41,469 nucleotides of DNA from Thecamonas trahens ATCC 50062. Its lineage: Eukaryota; Apusozoa; Apusomonadida; Apusomonadidae. The translations under genes were made by a program, and so were the position numbers. Shown one piece after another: positions 28,565 through 37,366 of this stretch. The DNA is taken from the NCBI RefSeq assembly GCF_000142905.1, contig NW_013657630.1, positions 144,965 to 186,433 on the forward strand. The letters are read 5' to 3'. The notes below the pieces were generated by a model. That model did no database searches, was not told the DNA's origin, and was given only the letters and a program-made list of their open reading frames with translations. Each line of letters begins with the position of its first letter. The first letter of the stretch is position 1.

Positions 28565-29608
28565 CTACGAGAAAAAGCCTGGTCGCTTGCCAACGGCGGC
28601 GTCGGCAACAATGGTGGCGATCCATTTGCGCCGGGTGGCGGGACGCTTGCACAAGTACACCTTGCTGAGCGATCCCTTGATCACCGACTTGGGGTGCGCC
28701 TGCCAAGTCTCTACTGCGAGCGGACCGGCGGCTTCGAGCGCGGCCTGCAGGTCGGCAGGCACGACCAGGGCTTCGATGTTGTCTAGCCGCGCCCACGAAC
28801 CGTCAGCCTTGGCGGCAGCAATGACGGAAGCACCGCGGGCAGTCATGCGCCCCGATGCCTCGAGCTCAGCAATGGTCCGCTTGTTGAGCGCCGACCAACC
28901 CGAGCCCGGCTTGCGCGGATGCAGGTCGACGCACCGCAGGACGCCCGGATCCAGCTTGCGAGTTGTCGAGTCGATCCAGCCAAAGCACAGTGCTTCGCGA
29001 ACCAAGCCTGTCCAGTCAAGAACCTCGGCCTCAGCCACGCCACAAAATGAGGCGATCCGAGTCTGTGAGCCCTTGTACGCCATCGGCACCGCTACCGCGC
29101 CCGAGCTCTCCGCATTGACCTCCAGCCACGCTCGAAGCCGCGCTGCCGTCACCACATCTGCCAGCTCAAGGCAGGGGTACCTGCTTGAGCACAGCTCCGC
29201 CAAGCTCCGTCCCGATCCATCAGCCGCTCGCCACACAGGCCTCAGCTCCCCGCCATCGCCCTTGCTGCTGCTGCCGCCCCCTCCGCCCGATCCCGATCCG
29301 GGCCCCGATCCGGGTCCCGATCCCAGGCTCGACTCCGCCGCCACTATCTCTGTCCCCGAGCCTGCCAGACTCGCCACGTAGTCCTCGATATGGCGTGGCT
29401 GGATGGTGCTCGGAGCCGAGTCTGAGCTCGGATCGCTGGCGGCAGCAAAGCAGACGAGGCCGTCAACAAGCGAGGCCACGACGGCCGCCAGAGCCGCCTG
29501 GGCAAAGACCACCGCCTTGGGCCCTGCCGAGGGCATCAGCGCCCGCACTCGACGGCCAGGAACGAGCGGTATCGACTCGCCGGTACACCTGCCTCCCTGC
29601 GCCTCCAT
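28565..29608 (-). CDS. YdeI/OmpD-associated family protein
   Basis: 347 residues from ATG 29608. A Ser/Gly low-complexity linker (GSGPGSGPGSGSGGGGG) separates an unconserved N-terminal 110 residues from a YdeI-like domain: EALCFGWIDSTTRKLD, HPRKPGSGWSALNKRTI, ASGRMTARGASVIAAAKADGSW, VPADLQAAL and a terminal KVYLCKRPATRRKWIATIV. The family is mainly bacterial, of unknown biochemistry, sometimes linked to resistance to bacteriocins or peptides; scattered eukaryotes carry it, so old horizontal transfer is plausible. The codon use looks like its neighbours. Position 29608 directly follows a TAG|GCTGGAG acceptor-like site, so an upstream exon is possible. The role in this organism is unknown. Confidence 0.75.
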   Translation of the reverse strand: MEAQGGRCTGESIPLVPGRRVRALMPSAGPKAVVFAQAALAAVVASLVDGLVCFAAASDPSSDSAPSTIQPRHIEDYVASLAGSGTEIVAAESSLGSGPGSGPGSGSGGGGGSSSKGDGGELRPVWRAADGSGRSLAELCSSRYPCLELADVVTAARLRAWLEVNAESSGAVAVPMAYKGSQTRIASFCGVAEAEVLDWTGLVREALCFGWIDSTTRKLDPGVLRCVDLHPRKPGSGWSALNKRTIAELEASGRMTARGASVIAAAKADGSWARLDNIEALVVPADLQAALEAAGPLAVETWQAHPKSVIKGSLSKVYLCKRPATRRKWIATIVADAAVGKRPGFFS

Positions 29609-30000
29609 ATCCTCCAGCCTACACAACGACAGGTGGTGACGAGCCGCGTGCGAGCCACGGCACACCATCATCCCTGCCGCGTCCAAGCCCGAGTCCGAGA
29701 CCCATGATCATCGCCATCATCACCATCGCATGCACTGACACATCAAGCTCACGCCACAATGTCTCATGTCGTGCTGTCATACCCGTACCAGATCACAGCG
29801 CTCTGCCCTGACCTCGTCCTGCCTTGCCGTCCTCTGCCTTGGTTGTGACATAGCCACATCCACGGTCATGGCCACGGAACTGATTCTGATCAGCCTCGCC
29901 CTCACCCCCTCACCAACCCGACCAACTCGATTCGCATACCCATACCCATACCCCTCAACTATCCATCCATCTCCATCATGATCCCCCCCCGCAACCAACC
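29609..30000. other. Divergent spacer before the assembly gap
   Basis: About 390 bp left of the gap, pyrimidine-rich on the plus strand, with ATACCC iterations (29935-29960). No gene recognised. It probably holds the promoter of the YdeI-family gene. Confidence 0.35.
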
Positions 30001-30149
30001 NNNNNNNNNNNNNNNNNNNNNNNNNNNNNNNNNNNNNNNNNNNNNNNNNNNNNNNNNNNNNNNNNNNNNNNNNNNNNNNNNNNNNNNNNNNNNNNNNNNN
30101 NNNNNNNNNNNNNNNNNNNNNNNNNNNNNNNNNNNNNNNNNNNNNNNNN
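30001..30149. other. Assembly gap (149 N)
   Basis: A run of 149 N. It is flanked by a C run on the left (CCCCCCCC near 29983) and a 17-base C run on the right (30151-30167), so sequencing probably failed in a homopolymer region. True length is unknown. Confidence 0.99.
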
Positions 30150-30317
30150 TCCCCCCCCCCCCCCCCCTGCCGCTCCAACTCTCCCATTCCGAGAATGGCA
30201 ACAGGCACGCACGAGATGGCGAGACGGCGAGACGGTCACCTCCCGCGCCACAAACCACCACCACACCCATCGTCATACACCTCACTCCCCTTCTCACATA
30301 TCTGTGCAGTGGCGTTG

Positions 30318-33300
30318 ATGTCGAGGGCTGCTTGTGGTGTTCGCTACTCTGGTGGTGGTGGTGGTGGTGGTGGTGTGCTGGTGGTGGTGGTCGCTCTCTT
30401 AGCTCTTGCGCTGCCTCGGACTGAAGCTGTGCTGACTCCGCCTTCTTCGCTCTCGGCTACGGCTGTGGGCCTCTCGTCGGCTACGCTCTCGTTTACTCTC
30501 CCGGCGGTGCTTCCGTGTTGCTTCTCCATTCATTACTCTGGTGATGACATCCCGGGCGCAGAGGTCATTCTCGAGCTGATGGTCGAGGAGACGTGGAGCC
30601 CGTCGACGAGCCAGTCTTTTGAGCTCAAGGCTCTGCCGTCCAACGCCTCGGTCACGGTGTGGATGGAGAGTCATGATGCGGCCGTTGGCATTGCTGGACG
30701 TAACTCGTCGGCGCCGACCTCGTCGATTGTAGTCCAGACAAAGGCTGCAGCGCTCTCGTGCAACTCGCCCATTGCCATGGCCTCATCGGCTGCGTTTGGC
30801 AACCGCTTCCGCGGCAACAACTATGTCATCGGCTCGACAGAATCCGTTCTCGTCGACTTTGGCCTTCAACTGGATATTTCGTCGTCGATGACGATCTACT
30901 TTGCGGTGTACGAAAAGGTGTCGGGCTCAAGCGGATATGTCGAGATCTTGCGCGAATCGCGGGTGGCCGTGCCGTCGGAGGGCACATACAAGTACCACTC
31001 GGGCGGCGGTGCTCGCTCGCTTGCGCTTGTTCTCAAACCATTTGCCGAGTACGTCATCGGCTCTTTCTGGCTCGCCGAGACGCCAACGTACTTTTTCTCG
31101 TCATCGGCGCCGGCCGTTACCTCGTTCTGCTTTGGCGACCTCGACTCGGGCGCCGCCGCCAGCGTGGGTTCGGCGTCAGGGCCAACGCCGTCGTCGATCT
31201 CGCTCAGCTCGTACTACGGTATGGACGTGGTTGTTGCCGCAGCTGACTCACTGCCGCCGTCGCCGTCGCTTGCCGTCTCGCAGTTGCGGCCTGATTCAGC
31301 GGCGGTTGCGGCTGGGCCGATTGTGTTTAGCTCGCCGCTGCTCGAGTACCATGCGCTGCTCGCAACGCGGCCTGTCGGCCCGTCCTCAGTCTACCGCCGG
31401 CTTGATCTCGGTGGTACGGCCGGAACACTGGTCAAGGTTCGCGGCCTCAGCGCTGCAACCGACTACGCTGCCTTTCAGCTGGTCTCGGTCTCGAACGATG
31501 TGTCGGACCTCTCCGCGGCCGTCAATTTTACTACGCCGCCGCTGCCTGTTGTGGCGCCGGCTGCCGCGCCGACGGCCACAGTCCGTGTTGTTGGACGTTC
31601 GCTGGCCGTGACGTGGAATGAGGTCGACGCGTTTCCGACCTCACACGTTGTCGGCTACCGTGTTGCTGGCTCGAGCTCTGCGTATACCACTGTGGCACTC
31701 GGCGTGGTGTTTGAGCACTCGTTTGACCTCCTCGACTTTGAGACAACGTACGAGGTTGTAGTCACCGCGTACAACGGAATCGGCCCGTCGCCGACCTCGA
31801 GCCCGGTCGAGGGCACCATTCCGGCCCTGCTCTGCATCGACGAGCCCAATCCCGGGCTTCCAACTCGCGTCTCGACCACCTCGCGCAGCGGGTATGTGGC
31901 CAACCTGGTGGTGCCCAGCCGCCCGTTGGCACTCTCGGAAATCAAGGTCTACGCTGTGTATGACGGCATCAAGACCCTGAGGTTCCTCGTCCGCAAGGTT
32001 GCGGACGGCGAGGTGCCGTTTGCGGCGGGCCCGCGCGACCTTAGCACTAAGCCTGCCGATGTGCTTGTCGACAAGTCGTTGGTCATCGACGCGACCGTTG
32101 CCGACTCTCCGGCGTTCAAGTCGTCAGGGCCTGTCCAGGCGCTGCTTGTTCCGGGTGAGACATACCACGTCGGAGTCATCTTCTCGTCGGCGGCCTCGCT
32201 CAAGTACATGACCGACTGCGACGAGGGCCTGTGCACCTCGGACCCGGCGAGCGCGCCAAGCGGGCTCTGCCTCAACCCTGTCGGCTCGGCTACTCGGTCC
32301 GGAGTGGCGACAACTGGCGATGCGGCGACAATTGCGACGACGTCGGTGAGCTACGGCTTTTCGCGCTACTTTATGGAGCTCTCACTGCTTGCGCTTGCTG
32401 ACGCACCGCCGACTGACCTGCGTCTCGCGGTAGGCAGCACGGTCCTGCCGACCTCGGCGCAGGTGGCGTGGAAGACGCCGCTGTCGGGCGTGCCGTCGGT
32501 CGGCTACCTTGTACAGCTCTCGACGACGTCAGCGGCCGGCCCATGGTCCGATGTCCTGTCGACGGCGAGCACGTCTGTTGAGGTGACCGGCCTCGCCGGC
32601 GGAACCACCTCGTGGCTCCGCGTTGTGGTCTCGGGCTCGACAAGCCTTGCCTCCAACACGCTGAGCGTGACGACGCCGCCGCTGCCGGTTGCGGCGCCAG
32701 CGGCTCCGACGGGAGTCTCAGCCAGCATCAACAGCGCGACGGGCCAGCTCGACGTGGCGTTTGGAGGCTCAATCACGGCGACGTCGTACGAGCTCCGGCT
32801 TCAGTGGGTCGGGATCCAGAGCGATGTTAGTGTTGTCGACATTGGCACTGCGACCGTGGTCAACATTACCCAGCCGTTTGCTCTGCCGAACACGGAGCTG
32901 GCAGTTGTGGTGGCGGCGGTCAATGCTGTCGGGTCGACGGCGGCGGCAGCGGTGACACTGGTCACGCCTCAGAGCTCGGTCGGGCCGCCACCTACGCCCG
33001 GGCCGGCCTCGATTATCTCTGCGTCAACTGTGCTCTCAGATCTTTGTCCGTACGGCATGCCGGCGACCGGCTCGAAATCGGGTGTGTCGCGAGTCGGCGG
33101 CGTGTACTACGCGCGCGAAGAGTTTACACTCCGGTATCTTGCGATCCAACTGTACTCGACGCAGTCAACTGCGACGCGGAACTTGGCCGTGACCATCCGC
33201 AGCTCGACGCATGCCTCGTTTGACTTGTTTGACGTTGTTCTGTACTCGCAGTCGCACTTCTTTTCGTCGTCGCCAGGCCTCCTGCCGCCGAGCTCGTCGC

Positions 33301-35087
33301 GGTATCTGATGACCCGCGAGGCGATCAACGTCGTTATTCCGGCTGGCACTTATTATCGCATTGATGTGGCGGTGAGCTCCCTCTCGCTGGCACAATCCAA
33401 CCTGTTTGAGTTTGCCAGCCAAGCGTGTAACCTGGTGACAACGTCGGCGGTGGTGCCCGTGGCGACGTACCTTGACGATTCGAGCTCATCGTCGCGCCCG
33501 CCGCCGCCGCCGCCGCCGCCGCCGTCGCCGCCGCCGGGTGCACCGCCGTCGCCACCACCGCCGCCGCCGCTGAATATCCAAGACGTGTACTCGCAGGCAC
33601 GATCGACACCTCTGGTGTTGATGCTGGCGCGTGTGAGTAGCGCGATCTACGCAGCGCCACCGCGCGATGTGCAGATCACCACGCCGTATCCGAGCTCTGC
33701 GGTGGTGACGTGGCGCGAGCCAATCTTTGGCGTGCCAGACAGCTACCGGGTGAGCTACCGGTTGACTGGCGAGTCTTTCTGGCACGAGGTGGCTGCCGAC
33801 GCAGTGGCTTCGCGTGTCGAGTCGCCGTCGGCCGACGCATGCTTTGACGACGGACCCAAGCCCCTTGAGCCGGCCGCGAGTGGCGTGGCCACCCGCCACT
33901 ACTACGGCGGGTGCTGGAGCCCAGAGTTTGGGTCGGACGACGACGTGTTTGACTTTTACGTCGCCGCCAACCACAACTCGGCGTCGAGCTCGTGGGAAGT
34001 TGAGCTTGACGGTGAGACGCTGACCTCGGGTGCGCCGTCTCGGCTCTCTGGCTCGATCGGATTGCCGTCGCACTGCCCGAGCGTGAACCAAAAGTGGTTC
34101 AAGTGGTCCGGTTACACGATTGCGGCCGGGACACACAGCGTGGTGTTCAAGGAAATCTCGGGCTCGTCGTCGTCGGCGCTGACCATGGTGGTCAAGCCGA
34201 GCTCGACAGGCACCATCGCCGGGGTCTTTGCGACACGGGTGAGCGGGCTTGTGGCCGGCGGTGAGTATGAGTTCCGGGTCCACTCTGTGATGGCATCAGC
34301 CAAGAATCCGATCTCGCCTCCAGCAGCGGCTGCCGGTGGTAGCGTGCAGCTGCCTGCGGCACCGACGAGTGCGCCTGCGGCACTGCAGCTGACTCGGGCC
34401 GATGTGGCGGGTGTGCAGGCGCGGTTTGCGTGGTCGCTGGGGGCTCGGGCGCCCGAGTACGTCACCCACGTGTCGGTGGTGATGGAGCCGGTGGCAAGCG
34501 GGCGGCGTGTCGAGATGGTGGTTGATCGCGAGGAGTGCTCGGCGGTGGTCTCGGGCCTCTCAGAGTTCACCAGCTACCGCTACAATGTGACGGCGTACAA
34601 CGCGGTCGGCGCGTCGCAGCTGGTGACCGGCGCCATGCAGACCGGTGCCGGATTCCGTACGACACCACGGTTCCGGCCGGTCTTGTCCAAAGTCGGCATT
34701 GCGCTCCTCTCGACCTTCCTCATCCTCGGCTTCCTCCTCACCTGCCTTGCTGTCAAGGCGTGCTACGACCGCGGCGCGTTCCCGGAGGACTACGTCCGGG
34801 TGGCGCAGACCGGCGGGCCTCGCGCCAGAGCTTCGGCGTCGAGCGCTATGGTAGATCTGGAGGCGACGCCGATTCCAGCGCCGTTTCCGGCCCTGCCGGC
34901 AGGCATGAATGCTGCCATCACGTCATCTGATGACGACGTGGGCTATGGCATGGACATCTTTGACGTCAAGCCGCGAGCCCGCGCCGGCAGCATTCCGGAC
35001 CCGCCGCCGCTCCCGCCCGGCAGCGATGGAGCAACGCTGCCTGCGCTCCCATCGTACGGCGAAGCCATTGATCTCAAGAACCTGTAG
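30318..35087 (+). CDS. Fibronectin type III receptor-like single-pass membrane protein
   Basis: 1589 residues from ATG 30318, chosen because it gives a signal peptide (MSRAACGVRYS, eight Gly, VLVVVVALLALALPRTEA). At least five FN3-like domains are seen, for example the one ending TTYEVVVTAYNGIGPSPTSS and the last ending YRYNVTAYNAVGASQ. Between them are about three copies of an unknown Cys-containing module (30745-31135, 31826-32400, 33010-33660). A Pro-rich stretch interrupts the third, and a further 130-residue block interrupts an FN3 domain (about 33830-34230). A transmembrane helix (VGIALLSTFLILGFLLTCLAV, about 34690-34760) precedes a tail of about 110 residues ending PALPSYGEAIDLKNL, with PPPLPP that could bind SH3 or WW domains. 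Probably a cell-surface adhesion or recognition protein; ligand unknown. Confidence 0.8.
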   Translation: MSRAACGVRYSGGGGGGGGVLVVVVALLALALPRTEAVLTPPSSLSATAVGLSSATLSFTLPAVLPCCFSIHYSGDDIPGAEVILELMVEETWSPSTSQSFELKALPSNASVTVWMESHDAAVGIAGRNSSAPTSSIVVQTKAAALSCNSPIAMASSAAFGNRFRGNNYVIGSTESVLVDFGLQLDISSSMTIYFAVYEKVSGSSGYVEILRESRVAVPSEGTYKYHSGGGARSLALVLKPFAEYVIGSFWLAETPTYFFSSSAPAVTSFCFGDLDSGAAASVGSASGPTPSSISLSSYYGMDVVVAAADSLPPSPSLAVSQLRPDSAAVAAGPIVFSSPLLEYHALLATRPVGPSSVYRRLDLGGTAGTLVKVRGLSAATDYAAFQLVSVSNDVSDLSAAVNFTTPPLPVVAPAAAPTATVRVVGRSLAVTWNEVDAFPTSHVVGYRVAGSSSAYTTVALGVVFEHSFDLLDFETTYEVVVTAYNGIGPSPTSSPVEGTIPALLCIDEPNPGLPTRVSTTSRSGYVANLVVPSRPLALSEIKVYAVYDGIKTLRFLVRKVADGEVPFAAGPRDLSTKPADVLVDKSLVIDATVADSPAFKSSGPVQALLVPGETYHVGVIFSSAASLKYMTDCDEGLCTSDPASAPSGLCLNPVGSATRSGVATTGDAATIATTSVSYGFSRYFMELSLLALADAPPTDLRLAVGSTVLPTSAQVAWKTPLSGVPSVGYLVQLSTTSAAGPWSDVLSTASTSVEVTGLAGGTTSWLRVVVSGSTSLASNTLSVTTPPLPVAAPAAPTGVSASINSATGQLDVAFGGSITATSYELRLQWVGIQSDVSVVDIGTATVVNITQPFALPNTELAVVVAAVNAVGSTAAAAVTLVTPQSSVGPPPTPGPASIISASTVLSDLCPYGMPATGSKSGVSRVGGVYYAREEFTLRYLAIQLYSTQSTATRNLAVTIRSSTHASFDLFDVVLYSQSHFFSSSPGLLPPSSSRYLMTREAINVVIPAGTYYRIDVAVSSLSLAQSNLFEFASQACNLVTTSAVVPVATYLDDSSSSSRPPPPPPPPPSPPPGAPPSPPPPPPLNIQDVYSQARSTPLVLMLARVSSAIYAAPPRDVQITTPYPSSAVVTWREPIFGVPDSYRVSYRLTGESFWHEVAADAVASRVESPSADACFDDGPKPLEPAASGVATRHYYGGCWSPEFGSDDDVFDFYVAANHNSASSSWEVELDGETLTSGAPSRLSGSIGLPSHCPSVNQKWFKWSGYTIAAGTHSVVFKEISGSSSSALTMVVKPSSTGTIAGVFATRVSGLVAGGEYEFRVHSVMASAKNPISPPAAAAGGSVQLPAAPTSAPAALQLTRADVAGVQARFAWSLGARAPEYVTHVSVVMEPVASGRRVEMVVDREECSAVVSGLSEFTSYRYNVTAYNAVGASQLVTGAMQTGAGFRTTPRFRPVLSKVGIALLSTFLILGFLLTCLAVKACYDRGAFPEDYVRVAQTGGPRARASASSAMVDLEATPIPAPFPALPAGMNAAITSSDDDVGYGMDIFDVKPRARAGSIPDPPPLPPGSDGATLPALPSYGEAIDLKNL
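33498..33578 (+). repeat. Poly-proline-coding CCG repeat
   Basis: A run of CCG codons with Ser, Gly and Ala interruptions codes for PPPPPPPPPSPPPGAPPSPP in the ectodomain of the FN3 protein, inside the third unknown module. Confidence 0.9.
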
Positions 35088-35380
35088 CTTGCGCCAGGCG
35101 TCGGTTGGCGTTGGTTAGCGTCGGCGTCAAAGACTGACCTTTGCAGCGGCAAGCGCAATTTTTGCGGGGCGCGGCACGCTCAGCGGTGCGGTGGAAAAGC
35201 AAACGTGTGGGTCATCGCAGGACACGAGCCGGAGCGAGGAGGGGAAGGGAAGGGAACGGGCGAGAGGGAAGGGGAGGCTGAACAGAGGTGAGATAGAGGG
35301 TAAGACTAGGGGTGTAGCATGGGGACATGCGCAAGTACGGGCATGCGACTGAGCGTAGGCAGCAGGTGTAAGCATGTATG

Positions 35381-35412
<32 letters not shown>

Positions 35413-35562
35413 GACCGCTGGCCAGCAGCATGGCATCCGGCGAGCGGAGCTTTTTTTTGCGGCGATTCGGTGCCTGTGTCACACGTCTGAGATTGCTTTA
35501 TCGACTCGGTATAGACTTTCTTGCCTCCACCCATTACTCTCGCAGTTCTCGTCTGTTTTCAG
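35088..35562 (+). other. Spacer and 5' end of the desaturase gene
   Basis: 475 bp with a GT repeat (35375-35411) and an 8-T run. A pyrimidine-rich acceptor CTCGTCTGTTTTCAG ends at 35562, directly before TC|ATG. It implies an upstream exon carrying the start of the cytochrome b5 domain, ending in phase 1. A candidate continuous frame begins at ATG 35430 (MASGERSFFLRRFG) and reads through the acceptor without a stop. I cannot decide between them. Confidence 0.45.
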
Positions 35563-35564
35563 TC

Positions 35565-37148
35565 ATGGTGCATGGTGCGGACGAGCGTCCGTCCGAGCTG
35601 ATCATCCATGGGCGTGTCTATGACGTTTCTGGCTTCATCAAGCGTACGTAGAGTGGAGACAGAGAGAGAGAGTGTGTGTGTGTTTGTGTGGAGGGGGTGC
35701 GGGTGCGGAAGGAGCGGGAAGAGCAACGGGCGAGGGGGCAGGGGGGGGGGTACAGGCCGTGGTGACGGGATGGGAGGCAATGAGCAAAATGAATGTCCCG
35801 TCTGTTTTCAGGCGCACGTGACCGTAGCGGGGCGTGAGGCAGAGAGGGGCGTGGGGAGGGGCGTAGGGAGGGGCAGGCACACGAGGAGGGACTTACGGGT
35901 GCGGACAATGTATGGGGCCGGTTGGGGCGTGTGGCGTGCGCGGAAGACAGGGCACCCAGGCGGCTCGGTGATCAGGTACATGCTCGACCGTGATGCGTCG
36001 CACGCGTATGACGAGTTCCACCAGCGGTCGGAGAGCGCGGACAAGTTCCTTGCCTCGCTGCCGTCGCGGCCTGTGGAGGCGACGGATGTGCGTGTGGATC
36101 GGTCTGCGGTGATGGCGGACTATGAGAAGCTCCGGCGTGATCTTGTGGCTGAGGGCTTTTTCGAGCCGTCGCTGGTCCATGTGGTGTGGCGGTTTGCCCA
36201 GCTGGCGCTGCTCTCGGTCCTCGGCGTGTGGCTCCTCCTCAACGGGTGGGTGGTGAGTGGGGTGCTTGTGATGGGCCTGATGCAGGGGCAGTCGGGATGG
36301 CTGCAGCACGAGTGCGGGCACTACTCGCTGACGGGCAAGGTCGGGCTCGACCAGCTCCTGCACGAACTGCTGTTTGGCGTTTTCTCCTCGATGTCTGCCT
36401 CGTGGTGGCGGAAGCAGCACAACAAGCACCACGCGCGGCCGCAGCAGCTGGACGCGGACGTCGATCTGTTCACCCTCCGTTTGTGGCATTTGCCAAAGAG
36501 GTGCTTCCTGAGCAGCAGGCCTCGCTGTGGATCAAGTTCCAGGCCTTCCACTACTTCCCGATGCTGGAGATGCTTGCCCTGTTCTGGTCGTTCTACCTCC
36601 AGCCGCGGCATGTGGTGCGGACGAAGCGGTACCGCGAGGGTGTGTTTATGGCGATGAACCACGGGTACCGGCTGGCGCTTGGTGTTGCGGCGACGGGCTC
36701 GGTGTGGGGCACGCTTGCGGTGTACTTTGGCATCCAGACGGTGCAGGCCATGTATCTTTTTGGCCATTTTACCGTCTCGCACACGCACCTCCCCGTCCTT
36801 GCGGCCGACGAGGACTTGTGCTGGGTGGAGCACACGCTGCGGACGACGATGAACATCGAGTCGTCGTGGTGGTGCGACTGGATCATGGGCTACCTCAACC
36901 TCCAGATCGAGCACCACCTGTTCCCGTCGATGCCGCAGTTCCGCTTCTCGCAGGTCTCGCCGCGGATCCGGGCGCTGGCCGAGAAGCACGGCATCCCGTA
37001 CCTCGAGGACTCGTACGTCAACGCTTTTTACCGTACCATTGCCAACCTGCACCACGTGGGCCAGTCGGCCGGCGAGGCGCAGAACAAGACCGTCTCGTAC
37101 GACGCCGTGCCCAATGTCACGGCTCTCAAGCGCAACTTGCACTCTTAG
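35565..37148 (+). CDS. Front-end fatty acid desaturase with cytochrome b5 domain (5' end open, one frame break)
   Basis: Exons 35563-35643 and 35951-37148. Joining at GTACGT/CAG rebuilds the cytochrome b5 haem loop: YDVSGFIKRHPGGSVIRYM. The membrane desaturase domain has all three histidine boxes: HECGH (about 36310), HNKHH (about 36420) and QIEHH (about 36904), with Gln in place of the first His of the third box, typical of front-end (delta-4, -5, -6 or -8) enzymes. They insert a double bond between an existing one and the carboxyl end of polyunsaturated chains in the ER; regioselectivity cannot be read from sequence. Helices and the C-terminus (AEKHGIPYLEDSYVNAF) are normal. One missing base at 36475-36478 changes frame between FTL and PFVAFAKE. 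ATG 35565 aligns inside the b5 fold, so the real start is likely upstream. Confidence 0.87.
35644..35950 (+). other. Intron in the desaturase gene
   Basis: 307 nt, donor GTACGT at 35644-35649 and acceptor ACAG ending at 35950, phase 1 (C|GG codes Arg before HPGG). It holds GT repeats, a G run near 35742-35750 and a second CGTCTGTTTTCAG at 35800-35812. That copy is not used, since it leads to a stop at once. Confidence 0.85.
36474..36478 (+). other. Apparent single-base deletion in the desaturase gene
   Basis: The frame reading HARPQQLDADVDLFTL shifts by one to PFVAFAKEVLPEQQ. One extra C in CCTCCG restores FTLPFVAF, as expected for the family. With this base the two-exon reading frame is continuous over the whole gene. 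Confidence 0.85.
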
Positions 37149-37366
37149 GCGGCTGCCTTGCGACGCCGTCTTTCAGGGGCGCAGTTGCCGGTGGCGGGTA
37201 TGGGCAGTGGCCTTTGTGCGGGCCACTTGCATCAGTAGCCGCAACTCTTTCAGCAATTCCCTCTTTCTCTCTTTGTCTTTTCCCGGCTCGATTTGCCTCT
37301 GCTTGGCCGGCGTTAAACGCACGTCTTATTTGGCGGCCGCGGGAAGCGGGTGTGGGAGGAGCGAGG
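37149..37366. other. Convergent spacer
   Basis: 218 bp between the stops of the desaturase and the DUF1769 gene, with pyrimidine-rich stretches. Expected to hold both 3' ends. No gene seen. Confidence 0.4.
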
